A stretch of 64,000 bases of DNA from Paracoccaceae bacterium (GTDB lineage Bacteria > Pseudomonadota > Alphaproteobacteria > Rhodobacterales > Rhodobacteraceae): positions 1 to 64,000 of the forward strand of contig JAHEJA010000005.1 in assembly GCA_024639125.1 (NCBI GenBank), written 5' to 3'. The stretch's first letter is position 1; every line of letters begins with the position of its first letter. The position numbers and the translations under genes are program-made. This document shows, piece by piece, positions 33,536 to 43,105 of this stretch. The notes under the pieces are model-generated. The model was not told the DNA's origin, did no database searches, and was given only the letters and a program-made list of their open reading frames with translations.

Positions 33536-34135
33536 ATGTCTCTTTCTTTGCTGTCGGGTTTTTCACTTGGCTTATCCCTTATTTTGGCTATTGGATCGCA
33601 AAATGCATTTGTTTTGCGTATGGGAATTGCCAAAACGCATGTTTTATCAATTTGTCTAATTTGTGCTATTTCTGACGCGACATTGATCGCATTGGGCGTT
33701 GGCGGCTTTGGAGCGTTCGTTCAATCTTCTCCGTTTCTTCTGGTCACAATGCGTTTTGCCGGTGCTGCGTTTCTTATTTATTATGGTTTCAAAAGTGCGC
33801 TTTCTGCTCTGCGTGCGCAGAGCAGCATGACCATATCTGGTGACCCTGTGTCACTTCGATCTGCGATGATGACGTGCTTGGCTTTGACATGGTTAAATCC
33901 CCACGTTTACTTGGATACGGTTGTGTTACTTGGATCCATCAGCGCGCAATCTGCATCACCGTTTTGGTTTGCGGTGGGGGCAATTTGCGCAAGCTTTACG
34001 TTTTTCTTTTCCTTGGGATTTGGGGCGCGGGTGCTCACGCCGTTTTTTCAAAAACCGTCGGCTTGGCGCATATTGGACAGTATCATCGCATTGACAATGT
34101 GGGCGATTGCGGCCAGCCTCATTTTCTGGAAATAG
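33536..34135 (+). CDS. LysE/ArgO family amino-acid exporter
   Basis: A 199-residue inner-membrane exporter. LSGFSLGLSLILAIGSQNAF is the LysE/ArgO start with the GSQNAFVLRMG motif, and LALTWLNPHVYLDTVVLLGS is the second signature, both specific to the arginine/lysine exporter branch. About six transmembrane helices are visible. The start at 33536 is chosen from homology; its ribosome binding site is weak. It precedes an EamA transporter by 24 bases on the same strand. Confidence 0.92.
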   Translation: MSLSLLSGFSLGLSLILAIGSQNAFVLRMGIAKTHVLSICLICAISDATLIALGVGGFGAFVQSSPFLLVTMRFAGAAFLIYYGFKSALSALRAQSSMTISGDPVSLRSAMMTCLALTWLNPHVYLDTVVLLGSISAQSASPFWFAVGAICASFTFFFSLGFGARVLTPFFQKPSAWRILDSIIALTMWAIAASLIFWK

Positions 34136-34159
34136 AAATCCGCAACCCACGAGGCGGGC

Positions 34160-35065
34160 ATGAGCAAAACAATACAGTCATCCCCAGTCATGGGTGTGTT
34201 TTGGATGGTTGTGACGGGTATATTGTTCGTGCTGGTAACAGTGCTTGTGAAATATCTAGGTCCACGTATCCCGGCCGCTGAATCCGCGTTTTTGCGCTAT
34301 GCTTTGGGGCTGGTGCTTTTGATTCCTATGATAAAACCCGTTATGGCGACATCGTTTGATCGGTCATTGATCAAATTATTTACCATCCGCGGCGTTGCGC
34401 ATTCATTCGGTGTGGCGCTTTGGTTTTATGCCATGGCGCGTATTCCAATCGCGGATGTCACGGCGATGAACTATATGTCCCCGGTTTATGTCACCTTGGG
34501 AGCCGCGTTGTTTTTGGGGGAAAAGCTTGCCTTGCGTCGGTTTGTGGCAGTTTTGGTCGCCATGATCGGGGCTTTGATCATATTGCGTCCAGGGTTTCGT
34601 GAAATCCAAGCGGGGCATCTTGCCATGGTTTTTGCCGCTATATTTTTCGCCTGCTCCTATTTGATCGCCAAACGAACAAGCGGGTTGGTTCGTCCAGCGG
34701 TGGTCGTGGTCATGCTATCAATCTCTGTGACGATTGGCTTGGCGCCTCTTGCGGCGATGGATTGGGTGCGCCCAACTGGGCATGAGGTATTTGTTCTGTT
34801 TGTGGTCGCATGCGTCGCCACACTTGGGCATTACACAATGACACTTGCCTTTGCTGCGGCGCCCGTCACGGTCACACAACCGGTAACATTTCTTCAGCTG
34901 GTTTGGGCTGTGTCGGTTGGCGTGATCCTTTTTGGGGAACCCATAGATCCTTGGGTGATTTTGGGCGGAGGGGTCATTATGACGGCGATTTCCTTTATTA
35001 CATGGCGTGAAGCTTATCTTTCGCGCAAGCACCGCACACCGCATGTCACGGCGACCAAGGTTTAG
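34160..35065 (+). CDS. EamA (DMT superfamily) transporter
   Basis: A 301-residue inner-membrane protein with about ten helices and two EamA repeats (about residues 10-140 and 155-285). Motifs such as AESAFLRYALGLVLLIP, MARIPIADVTAMNYMSPVYV and AAPVTVTQPVTFLQLVWAV are typical. Family members export amino acids or other metabolites; no substrate can be assigned. GAGGCGGGC precedes the ATG. It is probably co-transcribed with the LysE gene upstream. Confidence 0.92.
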   Translation: MSKTIQSSPVMGVFWMVVTGILFVLVTVLVKYLGPRIPAAESAFLRYALGLVLLIPMIKPVMATSFDRSLIKLFTIRGVAHSFGVALWFYAMARIPIADVTAMNYMSPVYVTLGAALFLGEKLALRRFVAVLVAMIGALIILRPGFREIQAGHLAMVFAAIFFACSYLIAKRTSGLVRPAVVVVMLSISVTIGLAPLAAMDWVRPTGHEVFVLFVVACVATLGHYTMTLAFAAAPVTVTQPVTFLQLVWAVSVGVILFGEPIDPWVILGGGVIMTAISFITWREAYLSRKHRTPHVTATKV

Positions 35066-35162
35066 AGCCCAACCGCCAAAAGTTATTGAATGACGCTTTC
35101 ATTTTCCTATGCTAGGTCTTTCCCTACCTAAGGACGTCAATAAATAGGGAGGGAAAATAACT

Positions 35163-36347
35163 ATGATGACATCCATTATTTCTTTTGGGGTGCTGCTTGC
35201 CTTTGTGCTCGTGATCTATTGCACCATTAAGTGGTGGAATTTGCGGCTAACTGGAACGGACCCTGTGTCTTTGCTGGTTTTTTGCTCAATCCTTTTCACG
35301 TCTGGATTAGACGTTGGTTTGATCATGTTCCCACTTGCCTGGGACTTTCCGCTTTATGCAGATATCGCTGCTGAACCAGCCTATGGGTTCACCAACCCGC
35401 TTGCGATTGAATTCGGCTATTGGGGCTTTTTGATCTGGGCGTTCTATTTCCTAACTGGATTTTACTTTTGCGTGATTGAACCGCGCATTAAGTTCTTTGA
35501 AATCCCGTTGGTGAAACTGGTGAATAACCTTGTTATCATTGGCACATGTGCATTTACGGGTGCTTTGTTCCTGATCTATTTGCCATATTACATTCCAATG
35601 GTTGGAGACGGTGAAACCGTTATTCCGGCGTTTTATGTTTTGACCTTTTTGGTCATTGCTGCGGCGGCTTATTCATCGACGGACATTAAATTTGTGAAAA
35701 TTTTGTCTGTTGCGTCTACTGGTTTGTTCTTTGGCCTTATCGCACTTGCGTGGATTATGGCGGGCATGGGTGTCGGTGACTTTATGGCATCTGCTTCTAA
35801 TTTGACTGGGTACTTTGGCAATTTGCACAAGTTTGTTTTGCCCATGTCTGATTACCATGAATTCTTTTTGTTCTGGTGGTTTGCATGGTCTATCATGATC
35901 GGCCAATTCACAGCGCGTTTTATTGGCGGTCTGAAGACGTGGCAATATTTGTTGGCGCTTCTGGTTATCCCGTCTATTCCGATGGCGCTTTGGTTTGCTG
36001 TGATTTACCACTACTATACAGCTGGCATTGGCACCGAAGGCATTATGAATTGGGCTATGGTTGTTGTCGGTGTGATCTTTGTTATCAACTCGTTTGACTC
36101 TTTGATCCGCCTATACACTGACAATATGGGTCTGACCGTGGCGAAGCTGGGCAAAGTGCCGTATCTCGTTGGGAACGTCGTTGCCTTGTTCGTGTTGACC
36201 TATCTGTTTCAGTCTCAGTGGCTTCAGATTTCATGGGTCGGAACAGTTGTGATTGCGCTTTATGTCGGTTGTATTGCCTTTATCTTGCTGAAGCATCGCA
36301 AAGAGGTCATGGCAATCAATTCCATGCCCGAAGGCCAGCGCGTTTAA
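35163..36347 (+). CDS. Polytopic membrane protein, divergent short BCCT-like transporter beside betA
   Basis: A 394-residue protein with about ten to eleven transmembrane helices. By eye it resembles a reduced betaine-choline-carnitine transporter. DYHEFFLFWWFAWSIMIGQF followed by TARFIGG corresponds to the Trp-rich WW-AW---G-F-AR-S-G segment of BCCT helix 8 and the following loop. FTSGLDVGLIMFPLA sits where BCCT proteins have the Gly-rich GMGIGLVFWG segment. The protein is shorter than the 500-670 residues of known BCCT proteins and lacks long terminal extensions. The strong ribosome binding site GGGAGGG and the next gene, choline dehydrogenase, support a choline or betaine role. Both homology and substrate are inference. 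Confidence 0.6.
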   Translation: MMTSIISFGVLLAFVLVIYCTIKWWNLRLTGTDPVSLLVFCSILFTSGLDVGLIMFPLAWDFPLYADIAAEPAYGFTNPLAIEFGYWGFLIWAFYFLTGFYFCVIEPRIKFFEIPLVKLVNNLVIIGTCAFTGALFLIYLPYYIPMVGDGETVIPAFYVLTFLVIAAAAYSSTDIKFVKILSVASTGLFFGLIALAWIMAGMGVGDFMASASNLTGYFGNLHKFVLPMSDYHEFFLFWWFAWSIMIGQFTARFIGGLKTWQYLLALLVIPSIPMALWFAVIYHYYTAGIGTEGIMNWAMVVVGVIFVINSFDSLIRLYTDNMGLTVAKLGKVPYLVGNVVALFVLTYLFQSQWLQISWVGTVVIALYVGCIAFILLKHRKEVMAINSMPEGQRV

Positions 36348-36370
36348 TCGGGATTTAAACCCAAAAACCA

Positions 36371-36408
36371 ACCTCCGCGCATCTTAATGGTGCGCGGGGG
36401 TTTTGTTT
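36371..36408 (+). terminator. Rho-independent terminator after the BCCT-like gene
   Basis: CCTCCGCGCA pairs with TGCGCGGGGG (one G-T wobble) around a 9-base loop, followed by TTTTGTTT. It makes betA a separate or attenuated transcription unit. Confidence 0.85.
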
Positions 36409-36491
36409 AACAATGACTGTTTACGTAGGGTTTCTAGTTGATTTACCGAAAAAGCTGATTTCAATTGGCGAAACACGGAGGAGCGGATAAA

Positions 36492-38150
36492 ATGCAAGCT
36501 GAATATGTGATTGTTGGTGCTGGAAGTGCGGGCTGCGCAATGGCCTATCGTTTGGCAAAAGCTGGCAAATCCGTTCTGGTGCTAGAGTTCGGTGGATCTG
36601 ATGCTGGCCCCTTTATTCAGATGCCTGGTGCGCTAAGCTATCCAATGAATATGGCGCGATATGATTGGGGTTATCATTCTGATCCGGAACCCCACTTAGG
36701 GGGGCGGCGATTGGCCTGTCCACGGGGCAAGGTTATTGGTGGCTCATCAAGCATTAATGGCATGGTCTACGTGCGCGGACATGCCAAGGATTTTGATACA
36801 TGGGCGGATATGGGCGCGACGGGATGGTCCTTTGCGGATGTGCTTCCCTATTATAAACGCATGGAAAATTGGGATGACGCGGGGCATGGGGGGGATCCAA
36901 CATGGCGCGGCAATGATGGGCCTTTGCATGTGACCCGTGGAAAACGGACCAATCCATTGGTCAAAGCCTTTGTCGAAGCCGGTCGCCAAGCAGGATATGA
37001 AACCAGCCAAGATTATAACGGACAAAAGCAAGAAGGCTTTGGTCCGATGGAGCAAACCACCTACAAAGGCCAAAGATGGAGTGCTGCAAATGCGTATCTT
37101 AAGCCTGCAAAAAAGACGGGCAATTGCCGTGTCGTTCGTGGTCTTGCGCTGCGCATTGTGATTGAAGACGGCAAAGCCACCGGTGTTGAATACGAAGCCC
37201 AAGGAAAACGCCACATCCTTGGTGCAACACAAGAGGTGATTATTGCCGCATCTGCGATCAATTCGCCCAAACTCTTGATGTTGTCGGGCATTGGACCTGC
37301 GCAACATTTAGCGGAACATGGGATCAAAGTTGTGGCCGATCGTCCGGGTGTTGGTCAAAACCTTCAGGATCATCTAGAGCTTTATATTCAAATGGCAGCC
37401 AGCCAGCCTGTGAGTTTGTATAAATATTGGAACCTGATCGGCAAAGCCTATGTAGGTGCGCGCTGGTTGTTGAATAAATCGGGGCCGGGGGCGTCTAACC
37501 AATTTGAAAGTGCGGCGTTTATTCGCTCTGATGCGGGTGTTTCTTATCCTGATATTCAATACCATTTCTTGCCTATAGCCGTGCGTTATGACGGCAAGGC
37601 CGCGTCCGAAGGGCATGGGTTTCAAGCCCATGTCGGCCCAATGAGAAGCCCGTCTCGTGGGGCTGTGACGCTGCGATCTGCGGATCCCAAGCAAGATCCG
37701 AAAATATTGTTTAATTACATGGCTCATGAAAAAGATTGGACCGATTTTCGCAGATGCATTCGCCTAACCCGCGAGATATTCGCGCAGGATGCATTCAAAC
37801 CCTATGTGAAATCCGAAATTCAGCCGGGCGCGGATGTGCAATCGGACGCAGCTTTGAACGACTTCATCAAAGAGCATGTAGAAAGCGCGTATCACCCCTG
37901 TGGAACTTGCAAAATGGGCGCGGCCAGTGATCCGATGGCAGTGGTTGACCCCCAAGGGCGGGTAATCGGAGTGCAAGGATTGCGGGTTGCTGATAGCAGT
38001 ATTTTTCCGCAGATCACCAATGGCAATCTAAATGGTCCTTCGATCATGGTCGGCGAAAAAATGAGCGATCATGTTTTGGGCAACACGCCTTTGCCAGCGT
38101 CAAACCAAGCTCCTTGGAACCACCCAGACTGGGAAACATCCCAGCGTTGA
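36492..38150 (+). CDS. betA: GMC oxidoreductase, probable choline dehydrogenase
   Basis: A 552-residue FAD enzyme that oxidises choline to betaine aldehyde, and further to glycine betaine in some cases. The N-terminus [20 protein letters not shown] is the FAD-binding GxGxx[20 protein letters not shown] is GMC signature 1, and [17 protein letters not shown] is signature 2. The C-terminal [16 protein letters not shown] and [20 protein letters not shown] match BetA closely, including the active-site His and Asn. The ATG at 36492 follows GGAGGAG. betB and betI are not adjacent. The BCCT-like gene upstream would supply substrate. Confidence 0.88.
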   Translation: MQAEYVIVGAGSAGCAMAYRLAKAGKSVLVLEFGGSDAGPFIQMPGALSYPMNMARYDWGYHSDPEPHLGGRRLACPRGKVIGGSSSINGMVYVRGHAKDFDTWADMGATGWSFADVLPYYKRMENWDDAGHGGDPTWRGNDGPLHVTRGKRTNPLVKAFVEAGRQAGYETSQDYNGQKQEGFGPMEQTTYKGQRWSAANAYLKPAKKTGNCRVVRGLALRIVIEDGKATGVEYEAQGKRHILGATQEVIIAASAINSPKLLMLSGIGPAQHLAEHGIKVVADRPGVGQNLQDHLELYIQMAASQPVSLYKYWNLIGKAYVGARWLLNKSGPGASNQFESAAFIRSDAGVSYPDIQYHFLPIAVRYDGKAASEGHGFQAHVGPMRSPSRGAVTLRSADPKQDPKILFNYMAHEKDWTDFRRCIRLTREIFAQDAFKPYVKSEIQPGADVQSDAALNDFIKEHVESAYHPCGTCKMGAASDPMAVVDPQGRVIGVQGLRVADSSIFPQITNGNLNGPSIMVGEKMSDHVLGNTPLPASNQAPWNHPDWETSQR

Positions 38151-38169
38151 TTGCGAGAAAAGGGCAGAG

Positions 38170-38183
38170 TGGTAATATTACCA
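38170..38183. promoter_or_regulatory. TGGT-N6-ACCA palindrome, candidate GntR-type operator
   Basis: TGGTAATATTACCA is perfectly symmetric. It lies 20 bases past the betA stop and about 300 bases upstream of the next plus-strand gene. It shares the TGGTAA half-site with 10774-10792 and 62663-62697. Confidence 0.45.
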
Positions 38184-38340
38184 AAGTTATGGTAAGGTGT
38201 TCTTATTCGCTTTTTACTATGAAAGCGATGCTCTAAGCGGCAACACGCCAACGCCTGTGATGTCCAAGAACGTAAGGGGTTTGTGTGGATTCGCGGTCCC
38301 TTTCGGGATAATTTACTGACTTTAGAAAAATGCATACATC

Positions 38341-38358
38341 ATAGTGTATGTACACTAT
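38341..38358. promoter_or_regulatory. Palindrome ATAGTGTA-TG-TACACTAT
   Basis: Eight-base perfect arms with a 2-base centre, 126 bases upstream of the small gene start. The binding protein is unknown. Confidence 0.4.
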
Positions 38359-38483
38359 TTCATAGGTCATGTCTTATATGACTTTGATCTTGTTTTTATC
38401 CTTTTGCAAACCTTCAACTAATTGATCCATGTCAACTAGAGCAATAGATACTGGGATAGGATGTAATTGGAACAGGAGTAAAT

Positions 38484-38696
38484 ATGATGACAACTCATGA
38501 AATATATGCGCTTTCACCTGCCTTGATTTCTGATGATGACAACGCAAAGCATTTTTCGAACTTGAAGGCCATGTATTCACACTTTGACCAAGTTCGTGGT
38601 GCATCTGATCATTCTGATCACAGATCGGATGAACAATTGGATCAGGTTTGTAATTTGCTTCGTCGGCAACTTAACCGACTGGAACGCATGAACTAG
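38484..38696 (+). CDS. Hypothetical 70-residue protein
   Basis: A small soluble protein beginning MMTTHEIYALSPALISDDDN and ending LLRRQLNRLERMN. It is predicted largely helical, with a histidine/aspartate-rich middle (SDHSDHRSDEQLD). AGGAG lies six bases before the ATG, a stronger start than the antisense frame over the same bases. Its stop overlaps the end of the convergent pccR gene by 4 bases. I do not recognise a family. Confidence 0.6.
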   Translation: MMTTHEIYALSPALISDDDNAKHFSNLKAMYSHFDQVRGASDHSDHRSDEQLDQVCNLLRRQLNRLERMN

Positions 38697-40093
38697 CTCA
38701 CGCGATACGGTAGCTTTTCCCGTTGGAATGGGTCGACGCTAAGTTGACGTTCCAACGGTGGTACAGAGCGTTGGTGACACTCACGTCGTTCACACAAGCG
38801 ACACGAAATCCCAATCGGCTCATAGGCTTCTGGATTGTTGATATCCATTGTATCGGTATATACCAATTCATTCGCATGACGAATTTCACACCCCAAAGCG
38901 ATTGCAAAACGCGGAGTGGGTGCGCCAAACGACCCCCCAGATTTAGAAACCTCACAAGCAAGTGAAATATAGCGAACCCCATCGGGTGTTTCGGCCAATT
39001 GTCGCAAAAACCGACCCGGCGTTTCAAAGGCTTGGTGAACATTCCACAGCGGACACGCCCCGCCAAATCGTGCAAATTGTAGCCGCGTGGCAGAATGGCG
39101 TTTTGTTATTGTGCCAGCTTGGTCAACGCGAACGAAAAAGAATGGCACACCTTTGGCTTCTGGACGTTGCATCGTGGACAAGCGATGCGCCACTTGTTCC
39201 AGTGATACACCGAATATACGGGTCAACCGTTCCAGATCATGACGTTCTTCGCGCGCTGTATCCAAAAACTGTGCATAGGGCATCATTGCGGCGCCAGCAT
39301 AGTAGTTTGCCAAACCAATTTTTGCGATATCACGGGCCTGTGGGCTATGAAACCGTGCAAAGTCCAAGGTTGCTTCGAATAGCTTGTCTTGGGTCATGAG
39401 CGCAAGTTGTAGTAATAATTGAAACGTCTGCGTCGGCGCTGCAGCTTGATTAGATAATGTCAGGGTGTTGGTGCTTGCGTCAAACCGTCTGATATCTGTC
39501 GTATCGATGAACCGTATATGGACCCCAAGTGTTTCCAGCATTGTGATCGTTTTTGCACGCACCCAGTCCGGGCTATTGCGTCCTTTTGAAAATTGCTCGG
39601 CTGCGCGATCCACGGCATCGATGTAGTTGTCGCAATAGTGGAAAAAATCGCGCACTTCTTCCCAAGGCGAGGCTTGCAATTTGGCGCTGCTGTTCCCCAA
39701 AGCTTCGTCCAAGGTCGCAAGCCGTTCTTGGGTTTGTCGATAGGCTCGGTGAAGTTCCAGAAATGCCCGCGCAAACATCGGAACATTGGTGGCTGCAAGC
39801 CTAAGATCAGAAACAGGTGGCACGGTTTCGGCAAAAATAGGATCGGCAAGGGCTTCTTTTATGTCGCTCAGAATCCGTTCGTTGTCACCCGATGCAAGTT
39901 CGGTCACGTCAAACCCGAATTCCTGTGCCAATGCTAACACAACTGCACCGGAAATCGGGCGGTTGTTGTTTTCCATTTGATTTAGATAGGGCAGAGAGAC
40001 ACCCAGCTTGGCGGAAAATTCTTTTTGGGTTATGGCCAAGCGTTGTCGAATTTCTTTCAGCTTGGCACCAGCGAAAATCTTTTTGACCGACAT
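38693..40093 (-). CDS. pccR: Short-chain fatty acyl-CoA regulator PccR (ScfR family, XRE-type)
   Basis: A 466-residue transcriptional regulator. An N-terminal XRE helix-turn-helix (about residues 10-65; LKEIRQRLAITQKEFSAKLG, NRPISG) is followed by an IrrE/M78-like middle region and a C-terminal short-chain acyl-CoA regulator domain with cysteines (CRLCERRECHQRSVPP). This layout is that of the ScfR family. In Rhodobacter sphaeroides PccR controls propionyl-CoA carboxylase genes in response to propionyl-CoA (established knowledge). Its position beside pccB/pccA and the TTTGCAAATTTGC repeats in the promoter support the assignment. It starts one base after the MFS efflux gene stop, so both share a transcript and probably autoregulation. 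Confidence 0.9.
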   Translation of the reverse strand: MSVKKIFAGAKLKEIRQRLAITQKEFSAKLGVSLPYLNQMENNNRPISGAVVLALAQEFGFDVTELASGDNERILSDIKEALADPIFAETVPPVSDLRLAATNVPMFARAFLELHRAYRQTQERLATLDEALGNSSAKLQASPWEEVRDFFHYCDNYIDAVDRAAEQFSKGRNSPDWVRAKTITMLETLGVHIRFIDTTDIRRFDASTNTLTLSNQAAAPTQTFQLLLQLALMTQDKLFEATLDFARFHSPQARDIAKIGLANYYAGAAMMPYAQFLDTAREERHDLERLTRIFGVSLEQVAHRLSTMQRPEAKGVPFFFVRVDQAGTITKRHSATRLQFARFGGACPLWNVHQAFETPGRFLRQLAETPDGVRYISLACEVSKSGGSFGAPTPRFAIALGCEIRHANELVYTDTMDINNPEAYEPIGISCRLCERRECHQRSVPPLERQLSVDPFQREKLPYRVS

Positions 40094-40094
40094 G

Positions 40095-41333
40095 TTAGTG
40101 TCCCGTCGTAGGGCTGTCTAAAGTGGCGACTTTTTTATTACGCTTGATGACGAGGATAATACAGAAAACGCCCAATATAACCGACCCCCACATTAGCCAG
40201 AGTAATGGAATTTCTGATGCTTGACCGTCCAACGTAACGCCAGCCAGAGCCGACAAAGCCGCGCCGCCACCAATCATTATTGAACTGCCAAGACCCGAAG
40301 CTGTCCCAGCAAGCTTGGGTCGCACTGACAACATTCCAGCGGTGGCATTCGGAATGGTCAAGCCATTGCCTAGACCTACGATTGTCATTGATCCAAAAAA
40401 GCTTAGGGCGCTGCCGTAACCCAGATACGAAATGACAAGCGAAAGGCTTAGACCCAGCAGCGTGGTAACCAACCCCCAAGAAATCATGCGGTCAATGCCA
40501 AAGCGAACAGAAAAGCGTCCCGATATAAAGTTACCAACAAAGTACCCTAATGCGGGCGCGCCAAAATAGATGCCAAGTGTTTCTGGCGTTAGGTGAAAGA
40601 CAACCGATCCAACGAAGGATCCACCGCCCAGATAGGCAAAAAACGCCCCCGATCCCAAGGCCGACGCCATGCAATAACCCCAAAATCGTGGTGAGGTCAG
40701 CAATTCGGGATAGTCGCCCACTTGCTTGCGCATTGACCCACCCGTATCCGGAGCGGTTTCGCCCAAATCCAAATAACTGAGCACTAACAACATTAGTCCC
40801 AAAATCGCGGTTAAATAAAAGCTCGCCTGCCAATTGATATATTTGTCTAAGAAGCCGCCGATAGCAGGACTAAGCATTGGGACAACCGACATGCCCATGG
40901 TGACATAGGCCAATTTGGATCCAGCTTTGTTGGTTTCCGTTGTATCGCGGATAATTGCGCGGGATAAAACCATTGAACAAGCCGCGGTTGCTTGCAGCGC
41001 CCGCAATGCCAAAAAGGTATGCACTGTTGTTGCAAAAGGGGCCAATATGCTGGCAATGATGAAAATAGCCAGCGACCATAGCACCACAGGCCGGCGTCCA
41101 ATAGCGTCGGAAATGGGGCCTGAAAAAATTTGAATGATCGCGCTTGCGCCCAAGTAAACGCCAACCGATAGCCCCATGATCGCTGGCGTGCTGTTGTAAT
41201 GCACGGCCATCTTGGGAAGGCTTGGTAAAAAGATGTTCATCGCCAGAGCCGAAATACTGGCCAAAAGAATAAGCGTGACGATATGTGGTTGCGTGTGCCG
41301 GTCAAATAGGCGAGAGGGGCGTAAGGGTGTCAT
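40095..41333 (-). CDS. MFS multidrug efflux transporter, Bcr/CflA family
   Basis: A 412-residue inner-membrane protein with 12 predicted helices. SALAMNIFLPSLPKMAVHYN, SGPISDAIGRRPVVLWSLAI (the MFS loop 2-3 motif DxxGRRP) and RALQATAACSMVLSRAIIRD are typical of the Bcr/CflA subfamily. It would export drugs or small metabolites. The ATG at 41333 is the homology-based start, though AGGAG is 13 bases away; a GTG 36 bases upstream is an alternative. It lies between pccR and pccB and appears to be the first gene of the pccR transcript, so it may respond to propionyl-CoA. Confidence 0.88.
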   Translation of the reverse strand: MTPLRPSRLFDRHTQPHIVTLILLASISALAMNIFLPSLPKMAVHYNSTPAIMGLSVGVYLGASAIIQIFSGPISDAIGRRPVVLWSLAIFIIASILAPFATTVHTFLALRALQATAACSMVLSRAIIRDTTETNKAGSKLAYVTMGMSVVPMLSPAIGGFLDKYINWQASFYLTAILGLMLLVLSYLDLGETAPDTGGSMRKQVGDYPELLTSPRFWGYCMASALGSGAFFAYLGGGSFVGSVVFHLTPETLGIYFGAPALGYFVGNFISGRFSVRFGIDRMISWGLVTTLLGLSLSLVISYLGYGSALSFFGSMTIVGLGNGLTIPNATAGMLSVRPKLAGTASGLGSSIMIGGGAALSALAGVTLDGQASEIPLLWLMWGSVILGVFCIILVIKRNKKVATLDSPTTGH

Positions 41334-41384
41334 GCTAAATTGAATACTCCTTTCTGGGTAAAGGTCCACTAAATTTTGCTAATA

Positions 41385-41436
41385 TTTGCAAATTTGCAGT
41401 TTGTTATTTGCAGAAATTTGCAAATTTGCGAAATTT
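41385..41436. promoter_or_regulatory. Repeated TTTGCAAATTTGC elements in the pccB / efflux divergent promoter (PccR boxes)
   Basis: TTTGCAAATTTGCA occupies 41385-41398, and a second cluster at 41407-41436 contains TTTGCAGAAATTTGCAAATT followed by TGCGAAATTT. PccR of R. sphaeroides is known to recognise TTTGCAA-type repeats. A TATAAA -10-like element for pccB lies at 41461-41466, just downstream. The whole cluster stands between two divergent transcripts and probably controls both. Confidence 0.75.
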
Positions 41437-41493
41437 GGCTTTCAGCGTGTCGTCCAAACGTATAAAAAGCCCCAAAGTTTCAAGAGGGACATT

Positions 41494-43026
41494 ATGAAAG
41501 ACATACTTCAAGAACTAGAGGAACGTCGCGCCAATGCACGCCTTGGTGGTGGACAAAAGCGCATTGATGCACAACATTCCAAAGGCAAATTGACCGCCCG
41601 CGAGCGTATCGAGCTTTTGCTGGATGAAGACAGCTTTGAAGAATTTGACATGTTCGTTGTGCATCGCTGTACAGATTTCGGAATGGAAAACCAGCGCCCT
41701 GCAGGGGACGGTGTCGTCACCGGATGGGGAACGATCAACGGTCGCATGGTCTATGTTTTTTCTCAGGACTTTACTGTTTTTGGTGGGTCTCTTTCCGAAA
41801 CGCATGCGCAGAAAATTTGTAAAATCATGGATATGGCGATCCAAAACGGGGCGCCTGTGATCGGGATCAACGATTCCGGTGGTGCGCGTATCCAGGAGGG
41901 TGTTGCTTCGCTTGCGGGGTATGCCGAAGTGTTCCAGCGCAACATTATGGCGTCTGGCGTTGTGCCTCAGATTTCTGTGATCATGGGGCCATGTGCCGGT
42001 GGTGCGGTGTATTCGCCTGCGATCACGGACTTTATCTTTATGGTCAAAGACAGCTCATATATGTTCGTAACGGGCCCTGATGTTGTTAAAACCGTCACCA
42101 ACGAAGTTGTCACTGCCGAAGAATTGGGCGGCGCGTCCACACACACCAAAAAATCATCGGTTGCGGATGGGGCGTTTGAAAACGATGTCGAAGCCTTGGC
42201 CGAAGTGCGTCGCTTGGTCGACTTTTTGCCGTTGAACAACCGCGAAAAAGCACCTGTGCGTCCGTTCTTTGATGAACCAGGTCGCATCGAACAGTCATTG
42301 GATACGTTGATCCCTGACAATGCGAATACGCCCTATGACATGAAGGAATTGATCCACAAGGTTGCGGACGAAGGTGATTTTTACGAGATCCAAGAAGATT
42401 TTGCCAAAAACATCATCACCGGATTTATCCGCCTAGAAGGTCAGACAGTTGGCGTTGTTGCAAACCAACCAATGGTATTGGCTGGATGTTTGGATATCGA
42501 CAGTTCCCGAAAAGCGGCGCGGTTTGTGCGGTTCTGTGATGCCTTTGAAATTCCGATTTTGACCTTGGTTGATGTTCCGGGTTTCTTGCCGGGCACGTCT
42601 CAGGAATATGGCGGCGTCATCAAACACGGTGCCAAATTGCTCTTTGCTTATGGGGAAGCAACGGTTCCCAAAGTGACCGTTATTACCCGCAAAGCTTATG
42701 GTGGTGCGTACGATGTTATGTCCTCTAAACACCTTCGTGGTGATTTCAACTATGCATGGCCAACGGCGGAAATCGCGGTGATGGGTGCCAAGGGCGCAAC
42801 TGAAATTATCCACCGCGCTGATCTTGGCGATGCAGAGAAAATCGCGCAACATACCCAAGATTACGAGGATCGGTTTGCCAACCCATTTGTAGCGGCGGAA
42901 AAAGGCTTTATTGACGAGGTTATTCAACCGCGTAGCACACGTCGCCGTGTGTCGCGTGCCTTTGCGTCTCTTCGTAATAAAAAGCAAGAAAACCCTTGGA
43001 AAAAGCACGATAACATCCCGCTCTAG
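41494..43026 (+). CDS. pccB: Propionyl-CoA carboxylase beta subunit
   Basis: Carboxyltransferase subunit (510 residues) that moves the carboxyl group from biotin to propionyl-CoA, giving (S)-methylmalonyl-CoA. [77 protein letters not shown] and [20 protein letters not shown] are characteristic. The start at 41494 follows AGAGGGA; the open frame 36 codons upstream covers the promoter repeats. It is the first gene of the propionyl-CoA operon, directly behind the PccR boxes. Confidence 0.97.
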   Translation: MKDILQELEERRANARLGGGQKRIDAQHSKGKLTARERIELLLDEDSFEEFDMFVVHRCTDFGMENQRPAGDGVVTGWGTINGRMVYVFSQDFTVFGGSLSETHAQKICKIMDMAIQNGAPVIGINDSGGARIQEGVASLAGYAEVFQRNIMASGVVPQISVIMGPCAGGAVYSPAITDFIFMVKDSSYMFVTGPDVVKTVTNEVVTAEELGGASTHTKKSSVADGAFENDVEALAEVRRLVDFLPLNNREKAPVRPFFDEPGRIEQSLDTLIPDNANTPYDMKELIHKVADEGDFYEIQEDFAKNIITGFIRLEGQTVGVVANQPMVLAGCLDIDSSRKAARFVRFCDAFEIPILTLVDVPGFLPGTSQEYGGVIKHGAKLLFAYGEATVPKVTVITRKAYGGAYDVMSSKHLRGDFNYAWPTAEIAVMGAKGATEIIHRADLGDAEKIAQHTQDYEDRFANPFVAAEKGFIDEVIQPRSTRRRVSRAFASLRNKKQENPWKKHDNIPL

Positions 43027-43053
43027 GGGGTGCACCACAAGGCATTAAGACTT

Positions 43054-43074
43054 GGTGCGGGGTTGATCCGCACC
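43054..43074 (+). other. Intra-operon hairpin between pccB and the small unknown gene
   Basis: GGTGCGG-GGTTGAT-CCGCACC forms a perfect 7-bp stem without a following T-run. It probably stabilises or processes the mRNA rather than terminating it. Confidence 0.5.
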
Positions 43075-43105
43075 GCGCGATTTATTCGCATCAGGAGAGA
43101 ACACA

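Larger units (their letters stand above)
38151..38483. other. Intergenic region with several palindromes
   Basis: No gene is supported in these 333 bases. TGGTAATATTACCA at 38170-38183 is a perfect 14-bp palindrome with the TGGT...ACCA core, followed by another half-site TGGTAAGG at 38190. ATAGTGTA-TG-TACACTAT at 38341-38358 is a second palindrome, and CATACA...TGTATG overlaps it. The region probably holds the promoter and operators of the small gene at 38484. Confidence 0.55.

Noticed and set aside
33874-34281. 135-residue plus-strand frame bridging lysE and eamA
   Set aside because: It is an out-of-frame shadow of two clear transporter genes.
38374-38604. 76-residue minus-strand ORF
   Set aside because: It overlaps the plus-strand gene at 38484, which has a good AGGAG start; the minus frame has none.
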